A DNA stretch of 50,447 nucleotides, from NCBI GenBank assembly GCA_037447655.1, contig JBBHKE010001083.1:64001-114447 (forward strand), read 5' to 3'. The notes beneath the pieces are model-generated. The model worked only from the letters and a program-made list of their open reading frames with translations, had not been told where the DNA came from and made no database searches. Positions 9,941-20,358 of this stretch are shown here, piece after piece. The DNA is from Zygnema cylindricum. Taxonomy: Eukaryota > Streptophyta > Zygnematophyceae > Zygnematales > Zygnemataceae. Each line of letters begins with the position of its first letter. Positions within the stretch are counted from its first letter, which is position 1. The position numbers and the translations under genes were made by a program.

Positions 9941-10028
9941 TCCGGACAGACCTAGGATCTGATCCCGGTACCTGCAGTCCGTCAAGTTGGCAGGTAGCGG
10001 TCAGCGTTATCCTATTAAACTAGGACCA
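9941..10028 (-). other. tRNA-like module in LTR-d (antisense)
   Basis: On the minus strand GGATCAGATCC is B-box-like, preceded by the hairpin TACCTGC...GCAGGTA (9969-9975 with 9990-9996). This stem covaries with its counterparts in LTR-i and LTR-m. Confidence 0.5.
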
Positions 10029-10779
10029 ATGCTAAATGCTATAGGGTATGATAGATATATATATATTTATTTAAGAGTGAACAAATTTATGTAACTGAAA
10101 CTGTATACGGCATGCATAGATACAGTTTTGTAAAGTACGAAGTACAATTCTATTTCGAAATAGATACCACGCATTTTGTTTCGACAGCGAAACGAATATT
10201 ACACAAGTATTTATGACGGTTGAGATTGCATTTTGGTTTATATCCAACGGCGCACATCATCCCCGGAATCTCGGAATAGTTACTTTGGCATTTAGTGACG
10301 TGGCATGACCTAGCGCCAAGTGGAGAGACAACATTCGGTCGCGGGAATCTAGAGGAACGTACGGACGAGTGAAAAGTGGACACGCGTCCGCATAATAGCT
10401 TTGTCGTACATAGGCCGTACAAAAGTTACACCGGTAGTAGTACTTTTTGGTACGGTATAACATTTTGATTGGTCCGTACTTCAGTAGATAGGAGTTATTA
10501 GAGGAAATCAGGACTTAGTAAATATAGGTAGGCAGTCACCTCTCTCTTTGAAAGTTTGTACAAATTGCCATTTTTACTGCCTCATAACTTATCTCCTAGT
10601 TGGGCGTTTTCACAGATTTTTTTTCCTACGGACTAAGGGGAGTCCACGCTAAAGAGGGGTGTAGTCAGATTGTCTGCTTGTCTACTTGGGTAGCAGTGGT
10701 TGCCATTGAAAGTGGGTTAGTTAATAACTATCTAGAGGCTTCCTGAATTCTGTTGTCCAATGGAGGACACAGAATTGCA

Positions 10780-11838
10780 AGTGCCGACTCTAAGTTGATA
10801 CAAACCCTAATGATTTACCCTTTGACAATTAGAACCTAGTACAACTTCACCCGTGTGAAATATGACTTTCTGTGTGCTCAATTCCACCACAAAATGCAAA
10901 GTTAAAATATGAGTTTTTTACACATTCACTCACTTTGACTTTCCTTTAGAAATGCAGCCACCCTGGCACGCAAAATATCCAATTGACTACACCTCTGTGT
11001 AGCGTCGACTCCTTTATGTCCACAACAAAAAGAATCACTGAAAATGGTCTACTGAGTTGATAATTATAACTGGCTAAAGTTAGCTTTTTATACAGGAGTG
11101 CTACCTACCCAAAACTGCTAAGTCCTATTCCCTCTCTAAAACCCCTTTTACTGAAGTAAGAACCAATCATAGGATTGTACCATACAAAAAGTACGAGTAC
11201 CGGAGTACTTTTTGTACAGTAATTATAATACATGGCCAAAATAGTGACATTAGTCACATCCGGATTTGTTGTGTTACTCTCCGGAGATTCTGTAAACTCG
11301 TACGATGCTACCACATGTTATCGGCAGTGGGGCGACCGGAAAACGCCAAAATGACCTCTTCGTGATATCGACTCCTATCAAGGTTGTTCGATGAAGACCG
11401 GATTGAATATTAGTTGTTGAAATACATGTTTGCAGCATCTATTTCGTGCGATACTATAGTACAAAACAAGTTTTATGTGCTACCGTACTATTTATTAGTT
11501 AAACAAAATAACCTACTTGTATATGTTTTTATATCTATCAAACCCTATATACTTTAGCTTTGGTCCTAGACTTAACGGACAAAGATAACGGCTACAAGTA
11601 GTTTGACAGTCGGTAGGTTCAAGGATCAAATCTTGGGTCAGTCAAATCCTCTTTTGGTAAATCTACCAATTTCTACTCATGTCTCTCTAGAAGGCCTAGG
11701 CAGCCATGGCTCTAACTCACTATCCAACCTTCAGTGACTACAACAAGTGCGGGGGCTTGGAGAAGGGAGTTTAGAGGCAGACTGCCTCTGCTCTTTTTCT
11801 ATCTTAAAACCGACCTAGATAATACTCAAATTGTAACA
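10780..11838 (-). mobile_element. Family-A LTR (LTR-e), 3' truncated
   Basis: Minus strand: starts TGTTACAATTTGAG at 11838, which abuts the A2 integrase at 11839, and runs through the AGAGGCAGTCTGCC block, module, GTAC block and W-box to GAGTCGGCACT at 10780. The last ~70 bp expected from LTR-c are missing. It joins the end of LTR-d directly, forming a tail-to-tail inverted LTR pair. A precise TG start against integrase suggests an insertion into A2. Confidence 0.8.
11561..11649 (+). other. tRNA-like module in LTR-e (antisense to LTR)
   Basis: CCTAGACTTAACGGACAAAG (A-box-like) and AAGGATCAAATCTTGG (T-arm-like, GATCAAATC core) lie about 55 bp apart. This is the same arrangement as in LTR-a and LTR-f. 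Confidence 0.5.
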
Positions 11839-13019
11839 CTGTGCCGTAAACCTTTAAGTGAGATATGTCTAGTTTCCGGCCGGTCCATCTCTCATAAGGT
11901 GTTTGGCCTTTTGCCGCTGAAGTAATAACTCTATTTTTGAGGTAATTGGCACAGTTCATTGCTTCGGCACAAAACCTTTTTCCTATCTTGTTATCCGACA
12001 ACATACTTCTAACACAATCACTTAGTATCTTATTTAACCTTTTGGCTACCCCATTCTGTTCCGGGTTTTCTGGAACTGTCTTTTGATGTTAGGCTCCAAC
12101 TTACCTCATAAAATCCTCAAACTGGTTAGAGGTATATTCTCCACCATTGTTACTCCTTACTCTCTTAATTGGGGTTTCATAGAGTTTTTCACTCCATGCT
12201 TTATAATTGTCTAAAACATTTCTGAGCTTCTGACATATTTTTTAAAAAATACACCCATGGAATACCGAGTCGAATCATCAGTGATAGCCATCATAAATCT
12301 CTTCCCCTGGGTGAGGGCACTTTGGCCGGTCCCCAAATATTTGTGTGTACCGAATCTAGAATCTTTTCTCCCTTATAGGTGGTAGTTTTTGGAAAGGATA
12401 ACCTGTGTGCTTTACCTTAAGCACATCCACTATAATCAATTAGATTCTCACTCTCATCGAAATGAATCCCTTCCACTACTCCCATCTTTTTCATCTCTTT
12501 TAACTTATCTAGATTCACATGCCCATGCCTCTTATGCCACAACATTTTATCACCAACTCCAACATAATAAAGTTTCTTATTTTCATTGCTTAAAATCAGC
12601 CTAAACATCCCTTGACTTCCTTTTTCAGCAATGAAATAAGCTTCCTCCTCAAAACTAGCAGTAGAGACTCCTTTCCTAGTGCTAGTATCAAAACCCTTAT
12701 CATCTAATACGGATGTAGAGATGAGGTTTTTGTTCAACTCCGAAATAAACAATAGATCGGAGAATATAACTATAGATGTCTCTCCTTCTACTGACACTTT
12801 CAGATCTATCAATCCTACAAGAGTTGTAGTGACTATCCTTCCATCGCTGTACTTTATCTTTTTGGTGGGAGTCTTTCTTATCTTAGTGAACAGGTGTTTA
12901 TCCTTACACATGTGCATGGAGGCACCTAAATCTACAATCCAACCTTCTTCACCTTTCAATCCACCGAAAGCACATTTTTGCTTTTGTGGAATTTAGACCT
13001 CGATTTTCGCCTCGAACTC
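11839..13019 (-). pseudogene. pol: A2 protease and integrase fragment
   Basis: Protease motif WIVDLGASMHM near 12935 has Ser to Leu in the DSG triad. A long frame (12959-12417) covers PR and the HHCC domain (HKRHGHVNLDKL, with YSGC ending in a stop). HTNIWGP near 12330 has the first catalytic Asp changed to Asn. SDNGG-type core sequence with mutations follows near 12150, then the integrase C-terminal segment MLSDNKIGKRF near 12000. The gene is cut at 11839 by LTR-e. Upstream, a deletion of about 400 bp joins gag VNRVQDL to the Glu-rich segment before the protease, removing the zinc knuckle. Confidence 0.8.
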
Positions 13020-13674
13020 CTACAAATCCTGCACACGGTTGACTAGGTTTTCATAGTCATCACGTAACTTCATGAGGAGGCAGTTAACCTTCATATTTTT
13101 TGTTTTTACCTGACCAACACTCTCTAGTTCCATAAAACGAGTTGCATGCTCATTACAAAATTCTAGCATTTTTCCCCCTTTGTATGCATATGCATTTATC
13201 TTTTGATCAGCCAAGTGCTGCTCCTGAATAGTACCACTTCAGTACATCTCTATGAGGGCAATCCAAAGATCATATGCCCTTTCCACTTGCAAATGAGGAG
13301 ATGCAAGTCCTTGGGTAAGATGGAGGAGAATGAAGTGTTTTGCCGACCTAATGTTGTAGTCCCAAGTATCAACATCATTCCTCTCATTCCTCGGAATAGG
13401 TGACATGAACGCTAAACCAATTGCGATAGGTATTGCTATTGGAGTAACCGTCTCCTTTTCTTTTCCTTTGCCTTCATATTGCTCTCCTATCCTTCCAACT
13501 TTGGTGGAGCTAGATCCGCTTCAAGTAAACCTCCCCCCCCAAAACCTGTGTGAATGGCCAACCCGATTTAGCCTCATCTACTTACTATCCCCAAAACCTC
13601 TTTCACATAGCCATATTTCCATATTTTCCTAAATGAAACATGTTTCACTAAAATACACCGAGAGGGTGGGCCCA
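13020..13674 (-). pseudogene. gag: A2 gag N-terminal part
   Basis: The start lies in the primer site (CATTATGGGCCCACC, 13679-13665 minus). Recognisable blocks are KRGFGD-like, DTWDYNIR-like near 13360, and the frame 13214-13020 (KGGKMLEFCNEHATRFMELE ... VNCLLMKL ... VNRVQDL). Frameshifts and a run of eight C near 13530 break it. The C-terminal third and zinc knuckle are deleted. Capsid function is lost. Confidence 0.75.
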
Positions 13675-13679
13675 TAATG

Positions 13680-14715
13680 TGGAACTCAGACCCCATTGTC
13701 CTCAAAGTGGCCACTTGAAGCACCTAGGATAACCCCGACCCTTTGTGTTTCCGCAAGAATAACTCCTACCCTGACAGATAAAAACATTGACAAACTTCAT
13801 CTATATATAGAGAAAAATCCCTTGAGTCAATAACAAAAAGAATATGTGAATTTGCTCCGCTGAGCAATAAGTTGTGAGTGGTCAAAGATGACTTTTTGTA
13901 CAAGAGCTCTCTCGAAGAGAGGTGGCTACCTACTAAATTTTCTAAGTCCTATCTCTATCTAAAACTCTATCTACTGACATACTGTACCAATCACAATTTT
14001 GTGTCGTAGAGAAAAGTATAGGTGCTGGTGTCCTTTTTGTACGACATGGCCAAAATGTCGACACACGCCATATTCGAAATTGTTTCTATAATCGACAGAG
14101 TTGCCGCAATCTAATGTTGTCGCGCCACGTGTCACTTGACGTGGCAATGATCGTAAAACTCTAAAAGTACCAGTTTCGTGATCGGAGCGCCTATAGTGGC
14201 CCTCCGATCAAAACCGGCTATAATTCTAGCCGTTGAAAATAGACACGCGATATTTGTTTCGCGGTTGAAACAAATGCGCGGTATTTGTTCCATACAATAC
14301 AAAAAAACCCTATTGTACTTGAAATTTTTCTATGTACAAGGAATCTATTCGAGAGGTAAATGAAATAGTCCAAATGTTAACATATATATAATTATCAAAC
14401 CTTACATCACTTAGCATTGGTCTTAGACTAATAGGATAAAGCTACCAGCTATTGGCAAATTTGACGGACGATAGGTACCACGATCAAATGTTGGGTCCGT
14501 CAAAATACCTTTTAGTAAATCTAACAAACTACTGCCTGTCTCCCTATGTATAGCATAGGCATCCATGGCTTTAGCTCCCTCTCCACCTTTCAGTGATTGC
14601 GACAAGTGTGGGAGCTGAAGAGAGGAGTTAGAGGCAGACTGCCTCTGCTTTTTTTCTGCATTTTATCTTTTACAAAACCTAGAAAATACTAAAAATGACC
14701 TTTAGTTTCTACACA
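13680..14715 (-). mobile_element. A2 5' LTR (LTR-f)
   Basis: Minus strand: TGTGTAGAAACTAAAGG at 14715 to GGGGTCTGAGTTCCA at 13680, 1036 bp. The terminal ATG GGG TCT GAG TTC CA is 3 bp shorter than in relatives, so the reading frame into the primer site is kept. Primer site and gag follow directly, so this is a true 5' LTR. GTAC repeats, G-box and W-box motifs are present. Confidence 0.85.
14419..14509 (+). other. tRNA-like module in LTR-f (antisense to LTR)
   Basis: TTAGACTAATAGGATAAAGC (A-box-like) and CCACGATCAAATGTTGGG (B-box GATCAAATG, slightly off consensus) with tRNA-like spacing. The acceptor-like GGTCCGTC end is conserved with other LTRs. Confidence 0.5.
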
Positions 14716-14748
14716 TGTTTCGCTTTGCTTTCTCTCCATGCACGACAA
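14714..14748 (+). repeat. 35-bp direct repeat, left copy
   Basis: The 35-bp sequence beginning CATGTTTCGCTTTGC and ending CATGCACGACAA recurs exactly at 15186-15220. The pair brackets the minisatellite segment. It starts at the 5' end of LTR-f. Confidence 0.9.
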
Positions 14749-15185
14749 CTGTCATGACGCAACGTGTGGGGTGGGTGCACACAAGATATCGGTTGCACGC
14801 ACGCACGATATTTTGCATGTATGCACGATATGTTGCACGCGCGCACGATATTCGAAACGCGCGCACGATATCATACATCCATGCACGATTTTTGGGCACG
14901 CGCGCACGATTTGGGCACGCGCGTACAATTTCATGCACTCTCAATTAGTTTGCTTTGCGATATATCGCTGGTTCGCTTAGTTTGGGCGTGTGGCCGATTT
15001 GCGCACGCGTCTAATTAAATATGTACTAATTTCATTTCGAAATATTGGGTTCATGTCATGTCAAGGGAGTATTCTTTCCTTATTCTTAATCTCATTGATG
15101 TTTATATTTTTTGTCTTTATTCATGTCATTCATTTTCATTTCATGTTTGTACATATCTTCAAGAATGACTTAGCTGGTTGTGATG
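14749..15185 (+). repeat. Minisatellite segment, copy 1 (about 20-bp units)
   Basis: It begins CTGTCATGACGCAACGTGT. From about 14775 to 14940 it has degenerate units of the type TGCACGCRCGCACGATATT. The units are alternating purine-pyrimidine and GC-rich. The remainder (14945-15185) is AT-rich and unrecognised. Copy 2 at 49739 begins with nearly the same bases. Open frames through it on both strands are artefacts of the repeat. Confidence 0.8.
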
Positions 15186-15220
15186 CATGTTTCGCTTTGC
15201 TTTCTCTCCATGCACGACAA
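15186..15220 (+). repeat. 35-bp direct repeat, right copy
   Basis: Identical to 14714-14748. It directly abuts the broken reverse transcriptase of B3 at 15221. Confidence 0.9.
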
Positions 15221-15835
15221 AGCAAAAACAAATCATCCACATAAACACCAATATATAAAACTCCATCTTCTCCTTCTATTACATAAACTGAATGATCTGA
15301 GCTAATCTTAGTAAATCCAAGATCTGTCAAAAATTCATCCAGTTTCAGATTTCACTATTGTGGAGCTTGCTTCAAACCATAAAGGGACTTCAACAGTTTA
15401 AAGACCAGATTTTCTTTCATTTTTTCTGCCTACCCCTATGGTTGCTTCATATATATCACTTCTTCTAAATCTCTATGCAAGGAAGCAATCTTTACACCCA
15501 TCTGATGCAATTCAATATCCTTTATTGAAGCTAGAATGAAAAGAATCCTTACAGTGGGAAAACGAACTACTCGTGAGAAAGTTTCTTCATAGTCAATCTT
15601 CTCTTTCTGATTGTATCCCTTAACAAAGAGTCTAGCCTTATATCTCTCAATGGTATTGTAAGGATTAAGTTTTACTTTTAATACCCACTTACAACCAATT
15701 GCTTTCCGATCTGGTGGGAGTTTAACAAGCTCCCAGGTTTGGGCCTCCATAATTGATGTCATCTCACCATTTGCCGTTGTAATCCACTTATCATTTTCAG
15801 GAACCGAAAATGCTTCTTGAATGGTAAAAGGCTCC
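15221..15835 (-). pseudogene. pol: B3 reverse transcriptase fragment
   Basis: Minus frames 15762-15436 and 15330-15221. Landmarks are the SIMEAQTWELV start, GCKWVLKVKL, YKARL, DYEETFSRVVRFPT, and further on SSDHSVYVIEG and GVYVDDL near 15240. The catalytic YVDD is kept, but the region between (the KSLYGLKQAP part) is frameshifted. It ends right after YVDDLFLLC at the 35-bp repeat, so the rest of RT and RNase H is missing. Confidence 0.85.
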
Positions 15836-16507
15836 CCGTGCGCGCAAAGTAAGCATAGTCCACGTGTTCACCCCTTAGCCACCTTAGATGTTGTCATAGG
15901 GTTTATTTATGTTGATTATTCCATGAAACCCTAAATGTTGTTTGTTGCGTCTGTGTACGCATATGGAGGATGCATTTCATATGATTGTTCGTCGACCTAT
16001 TTTTGCTAAGCTTCTTGCATGATAGTTTGGGTCGCTTCTGCGGTCTATTTTAGACCAAAGAACAACATGAAAGGCCAAAAACATGTGGCAGTCCGGACGT
16101 AGAAGGCGATGAGAAAATCGCCGATGTCTTCAAACGAAGCGGCTCAAGGATGATGTATTCTTGCAATTTTTTTGTCCTTTCCGCCTCATTCAAACGAAAG
16201 ACATTGACAGATTGACTCTCTTCTTTAAGCTGAATATTCCGAGCAATCTGAATTGTATTTTTCTGAGGATAATACACTCTATATCCCACAAATTCTTCAT
16301 CATATCCTTACAATATCCTAGAGAAAGATTTCATTTCCAATTTGGAAGATTATCTAACATAAAGCATTTGCTTCCAAAAACTCTCAAGTAACCGAAATTT
16401 GACTTTCTTCCTTTCCGCATTTCATAAAGTGTTTTATCCTTCAGATATCTAGTTTCTAATCTGATTCTAATATAAGAGGCACATAGATAAGCTTCCCCCC
16501 AAAATTT
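15836..16507 (-). pseudogene. pol: B3 integrase C-terminal part and linker
   Basis: Minus frame 16519-16331 gives FWGEAYLCASYIR, then LRVFGSKCFMLDNLP, the copia integrase C-terminal (GKGY-type) region. 16289-16050 continues with GYRVYYPQKNT and NIQLKEESQSVNVF. It parallels the B1 frame 18253-17501. The linker 15840-16050 is unrecognisable. Upstream it is fused at about 16508 to the RNase H start of B1 (NCTRPDIAA), so B1 and B3 are joined by a recombination or deletion. Confidence 0.8.
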
Positions 16508-17504
16508 TTGCTGCTGCAATATCCGGCCTCGTGCAGTTCATGAAGTAAATTAGGCTGCCAACAATCTGCTAGTATGGAATGGTGGCCAAAAAATATGCTT
16601 CCCGTGATTGCAAGGTATTGTCAAAAATGATTCCTCCATCGGTCTCCATGCCTTCCACTTTCTGCTTAAATTCCATGGGAATGGCACTTCTTTTTGCCTC
16701 TGCCATGCTAAACTTTTCAAGCACATTTCCTATCGCTTCACGCTACGTTAGATGGATTGTTCTCCTATCTCTATCCTTTTCTACTTGAATTCAAAGAATA
16801 TGCTTTGCCTCACCTAAGTCCTTCATCTCAAATCTTGAATTCAAAGCTGCCTTTATTTTGTTAATCTGATTTAATGACTTGCTTAACAGGAGCAAATCAT
16901 CTACATATATCGCAATATACATAATCCCATCTTTCCCTTCCATAACATAGACTGAGTGATTTGAGCTAATCCTAACGAACCCTAGACCGGTTAGAAACTC
17001 ATCTAGTTTTAGGTTCCACTGACGTGGAGCCTGCTTCAAACCATACAAGGATTTCAACAGCTTACACTGCAGATTTTTTTTTCCAGTCTCTTCATAAATT
17101 TCAGGCTGCTTTATATAAATTACTTCCTCTAAATCTCCATGCACGAAAGTTGTCTTAACATCCATTTGATGTAGTTCTATATTCTCAATGGCCGCTAAGG
17201 ATAACAAAATTCTAACAGTTGGAAATCGGACAATCGGAGAGAAAGTCTCTTCATAGTCAACTCCCTCATTTTGACTATAGCCTTTTGCAACAAGCCTAGC
17301 CTTATATCTTTCAATAGAGTTATCTGGATTCAATTTTGTTTTAAAGACCCACTTACATCGGATGGCTTTTCGGTCTGGTGGAAGCTCCACAAACTCCCAA
17401 GTTTGAGCCTCCATTATCGATTGCATTTCATCGTTAGCCGTGGTGATCCATTGATCATTTTCCGGAGCTGAAAAGGCTTGTTGTATTGTGACCGGTTCCA
17501 TCAT
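16508..17504 (-). pseudogene. pol: B1 reverse transcriptase (long frame) and RNase H start
   Basis: The 237-residue frame 17504-16791 covers most of the RT domain without a stop: GCKWVF-type start (RCKWVFKTKL), YKARLVAKGYSQ, DYEETFSPIVRFPTVR, QMDVKTTFVHGDL, KSLYGLKQAPRQW and the catalytic IYVDDLLLLSKS. It stops after GEAKHIL. Fragments then give EAIGNVLEKF, the GSLIYFMNCTRPDIAA start of RNase H, and end at 16508 where B3 begins. RNase H and the 3' LTR are lost. Confidence 0.9.
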
Positions 17505-17730
17505 GCTGGCAGATAATAGAGCAATTTGCAGCTTCGCAATTTCGCAGCGTCGCAGCTTTGCAGCATCACAACTTCGCAGTTTCTATCGTTGCAGCTTTGT
17601 AGCTTCCCATCATCGCAGCTTTGCAGTTGCGCAGCCTCGCAGTTTTCATTTAGATCCAACGTACCGACAGAAAATAGAGCAGCTTCGCTGTTTCGCAGCC
17701 TGCTGTTTTGCGTTGTTCCCCTTGGAAAAT
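17505..17730 (-). repeat. GCAGC/TCGCAG imperfect repeat in the B1 IN-RT linker
   Basis: On the plus strand, units such as GCAGCTTCGCAGTTTC, GCAGCTTTGCAGC and GCAGCCTCGCAG repeat with slightly variable spacing. Read on minus they encode a Cys/Ser/Leu-rich stretch (KLQSC-type motif repeated about five times) that stays in frame with the integrase C terminus. B3 lacks it, so it is an expansion specific to B1. Confidence 0.8.
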
Positions 17731-19441
17731 CTGATGCTGGAACTGTTGGATCCGTAGGTTGCCGCCGAGTAGGAGGTGGAGGAGGAAGAGGTTTCTCCAC
17801 ACGTGGACCAGGTGGAGGATCTAAAGTGGGACTAGAAGGAATGAGAGGAACACTTTCAAAAATAACATATTCTTTGATTATGGAATCTTTTTCAAAATCT
17901 GTCATACCAAAAACATCTATCGATCGACTCTCTTCTTTAACTTGAATATTTCTAGCAGTCTGAAGAGTATTTCTATCAGTATTAAGTACTCTATAGCCTA
18001 TTGATTCATCATCATATCCCATAAAAATTTCGGGGACTGATTTTGGGCTAAGCTTAGAAATGGGGAGATTATCCAATATAAAACATTTACTCCCAAAAAC
18101 TCGGAAGTGACTAACATTCGGATTTCTTCCTGTCCATACTTTATATGGTGTTTTTCCTTTTACTGCTGTAGTCTCTATTCTATGTCTAATATACGAAGCA
18201 CACGAGAAAGCCTCACCCCAGAATTTGAAATCTACTCCCTTATCTAGCAACATAAATTTTGCACTTTCAGTTAGGGTCCTGTTGAGTCTTTCTGATACTC
18301 CATTCGGTTCCGGAGTATAAGGTACTGTAAATTGCCGAGAGATCCCATTTTCTTTTAAGCGGTTAGAGAATGCATGAGAAGTATATTCCCCTCCGTTGTC
18401 GGACCGAAGAGAAAGGATTGGTTTCCTATGAAGCTTTTCTGCTCATACCCTAAAATGTTTGAAGTAAGTGAGCACTTCACTCTTTTGTTTCATAAAACAA
18501 ACCTTGCTTAATCTTGAGAAATCATCCGTAAAAGTAGCCTATAACCGGCTGCCACTGAGTGAGGGAACTTTAGATGGTCCCCACATATTCGAATGAATAA
18601 TTTGCAAAAAATATGTGGCCAAGTTATCTGCTGTCTGAGGTAGAGGTAGCTTATGAAGCTTTCCACAGACACATCCATCACATACATGAGAATCTTGTTG
18701 TCCTAGTTTAACACCATCTATCATATTTTGTTTTACCATATTATTAAGCCTTTCTTGATGAACATGACCAAGCCTTTTATGCCACAAAATATTTTCCGGA
18801 AGGACACTGGAGTATGCAAAGTCAATTTCATTAGCCAAGTCCATGCGGTATAGCAAGTTTGGGCCTCTAGTTCCTACCAAAGCTACTCTCCCATCTTTGC
18901 TTACTACCTTTTTCCCATTCTTTTGTAAAATTTCAAAACCTTTCATTTCTGCCATCGAAGTGGATTTTTTTTTTTTTGTAAACTTTGGAATACAGAGAAC
19001 ATCTTGTAAGGCTCGTTTTACAACTTGACAATTAATTTCACATGCTAACTCCACGCTTCCCTTTGTTGTAGCCTCAACACGGCTGTCATCCGCATAATAA
19101 ATTCGACGAGTTGGAGTTGGAGTGAGTGTCTTGAAGTAAGCCCAGTTTCCACACATGTGGGAGGAGCATCCGTAGTCCATAATCCACCCGTTCTCCTGAG
19201 GTCCTTCCGTGAGATCTTTTGCAAGAGCAAAGAACTCATCATAATCCAATTGCGGAAATCTGACCACGTCTTCCTTTTCATCAAGACTTTCGTCTTGTGG
19301 CGGCTCGTCAAATGCAAGCAACGCCACATTTTTTACCGACAGTTTTGGTGCTGACACTTTTGATGGTGAATTCGCTGACCGCACCCTCCATCCCGCATAA
19401 TAAATTCCTGTTTCACACGCTTTTATAAATACTGGACACAA
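17731..19441 (-). pseudogene. pol: B1 protease and integrase
   Basis: Frame 19441-18539 holds an N-terminal gag tail, protease motif WIMDYGCSSHMC (usual DSGCSSHM; Ser replaced by Tyr), and the integrase zinc domain (WHKRLGHVHQERL ... CDGCVCGKLH). HSNMWGP near 18580 has the first catalytic Asp changed to Asn. After a TAG come FTDDFSRLSKV, SDNGGEYTSHAF near 18390 and VSERLNRTL near 18280, the other two acidic residues. Frame 18253-17501 gives FWGEAFSCASYIRHR and the C-terminal region, then a proline-rich linker (PPPPPTRR). Few stops make this one of the better preserved copies. Confidence 0.9.
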
Positions 19442-20358
19442 CCGGAATACATGACCTTGACCAAAGCAATAAACACACCTATCATATTTCCTATAATTAA
19501 GATTAGGTGTAAAGTTTCTGTTTCCAGAAAATCTTGTAGGCTATTTCCAGAAAATGTTGTAGGCTTGTATGTCTGTGCATTGTAAGCTACCACTGTCTGT
19601 CCACCATTTGAGGCAATCTGAGTGGCCTCTTCGTCTAAAATATAAGCTTGAGCTACAGTTATATTCCATTTACTCTCCTCTTACCTTTTTAACTGCTTTG
19701 TTGCTCCTTTATATTCAGTAGGTAGACCTCTCATTAGAATCATAGCTTGATGAAAAGGAGTAAAACTCCCCCCGGAACATGCATTTTCCGATAATAGAAG
19801 CTTCAAGCCATTACAATATGAGTTCATGTCACCCCTTGTATACTTATAGTCCCAAATTTTTCTAGCAGTTACAACCTCATTCTGCTCACTAGCTAAGACA
19901 TAAGATTCACTCAAAGTCGTCCATATTTCAGATGCTGTAGAGATATTGATATATGTCATGTTTAGATCTTATGACAAAAGTAACTTCAGAACATGCAATG
20001 CATCCTCATTTTTCTTTCCAAAATCTAGATTCGTATCCGGAAGGATACGGGAAATCACATCATATAATTTCACTTGTTTCAGGTAAGACTTAGTCAAATC
20101 CGCCCAATCAGAGCCGTCCATATTTCAGATGCCGTAGAGATATTGATATATGTCATGTTTAGATCTTCTAACAAAAGTAACTTCAGAACATGCAATGTAT
20201 CCTCATTTTTCTTTCCAAAATCCAGATCCGTATCCGGAAGGATACGGGAAATCACATCATATAATTTCACTTGTTTCAGGTAAGACTTAGTCAAATCCGC
20301 CCAATAAAGATAATTCTGCCCATTAAACACCGAGATCCGTGAGGGAGGGCCCGTGACC
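19442..20358 (-). pseudogene. gag: B1 gag, with an internal duplication
   Basis: The frame enters from the LTR and reads VTGPPSRISVFNGQNYLYW, a copia gag N-terminal motif, then DLNMTYINISTASEIW. The continuation (frame 19959-19681) has ASEQNEVVTARKIW and a GGSFTPFHQAMILMRGLP segment typical of copia gag. Near 19480 a CX2C-type knuckle (YDRCVYCFGQGH) is recognisable in a shifted frame. A 197-bp tandem duplication (19921-20314) breaks the frame because 197 is not a multiple of 3. Confidence 0.85.
19921..20314 (-). repeat. 197-bp tandem duplication in B1 gag
   Basis: CCATATTTCAGATGC occurs at 19921 and 20118, and both copies run through GTATCCGGAAGGATACGGG and AAATCCGCCCAAT with only a handful of differences. 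It is younger than the gag decay around it. Confidence 0.9.

Larger units (their letters stand above)
9098..10779 (+). mobile_element. Family-A LTR (LTR-d), interrupted by B0
   Basis: Starts TGTTGAAATTAATAG and ends ATGGAGGACACAGAATTGCA at 10779. Without the 636-bp B0 insertion and one 5-bp repeat it is about 1.04 kb, normal for the family. Its end keeps the in-LTR ATG GAG start in frame. It meets LTR-e tail to tail at 10780. No primer site or gag follows. Confidence 0.85.

Noticed and set aside
11734-11925. Plus-strand 63-residue frame across the LTR-e start
   Set aside because: Shadow of the minus-strand LTR/integrase junction.
14715-15018. Overlapping open frames on both strands in the His/Ala/Arg-rich segment
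   Set aside because: They come from the 20-bp minisatellite lacking stops in several frames, not from a gene.
14749-15185. CRISPR array
   Set aside because: Repeats are degenerate, contiguous and without unique spacers of constant length; the DNA is plant.
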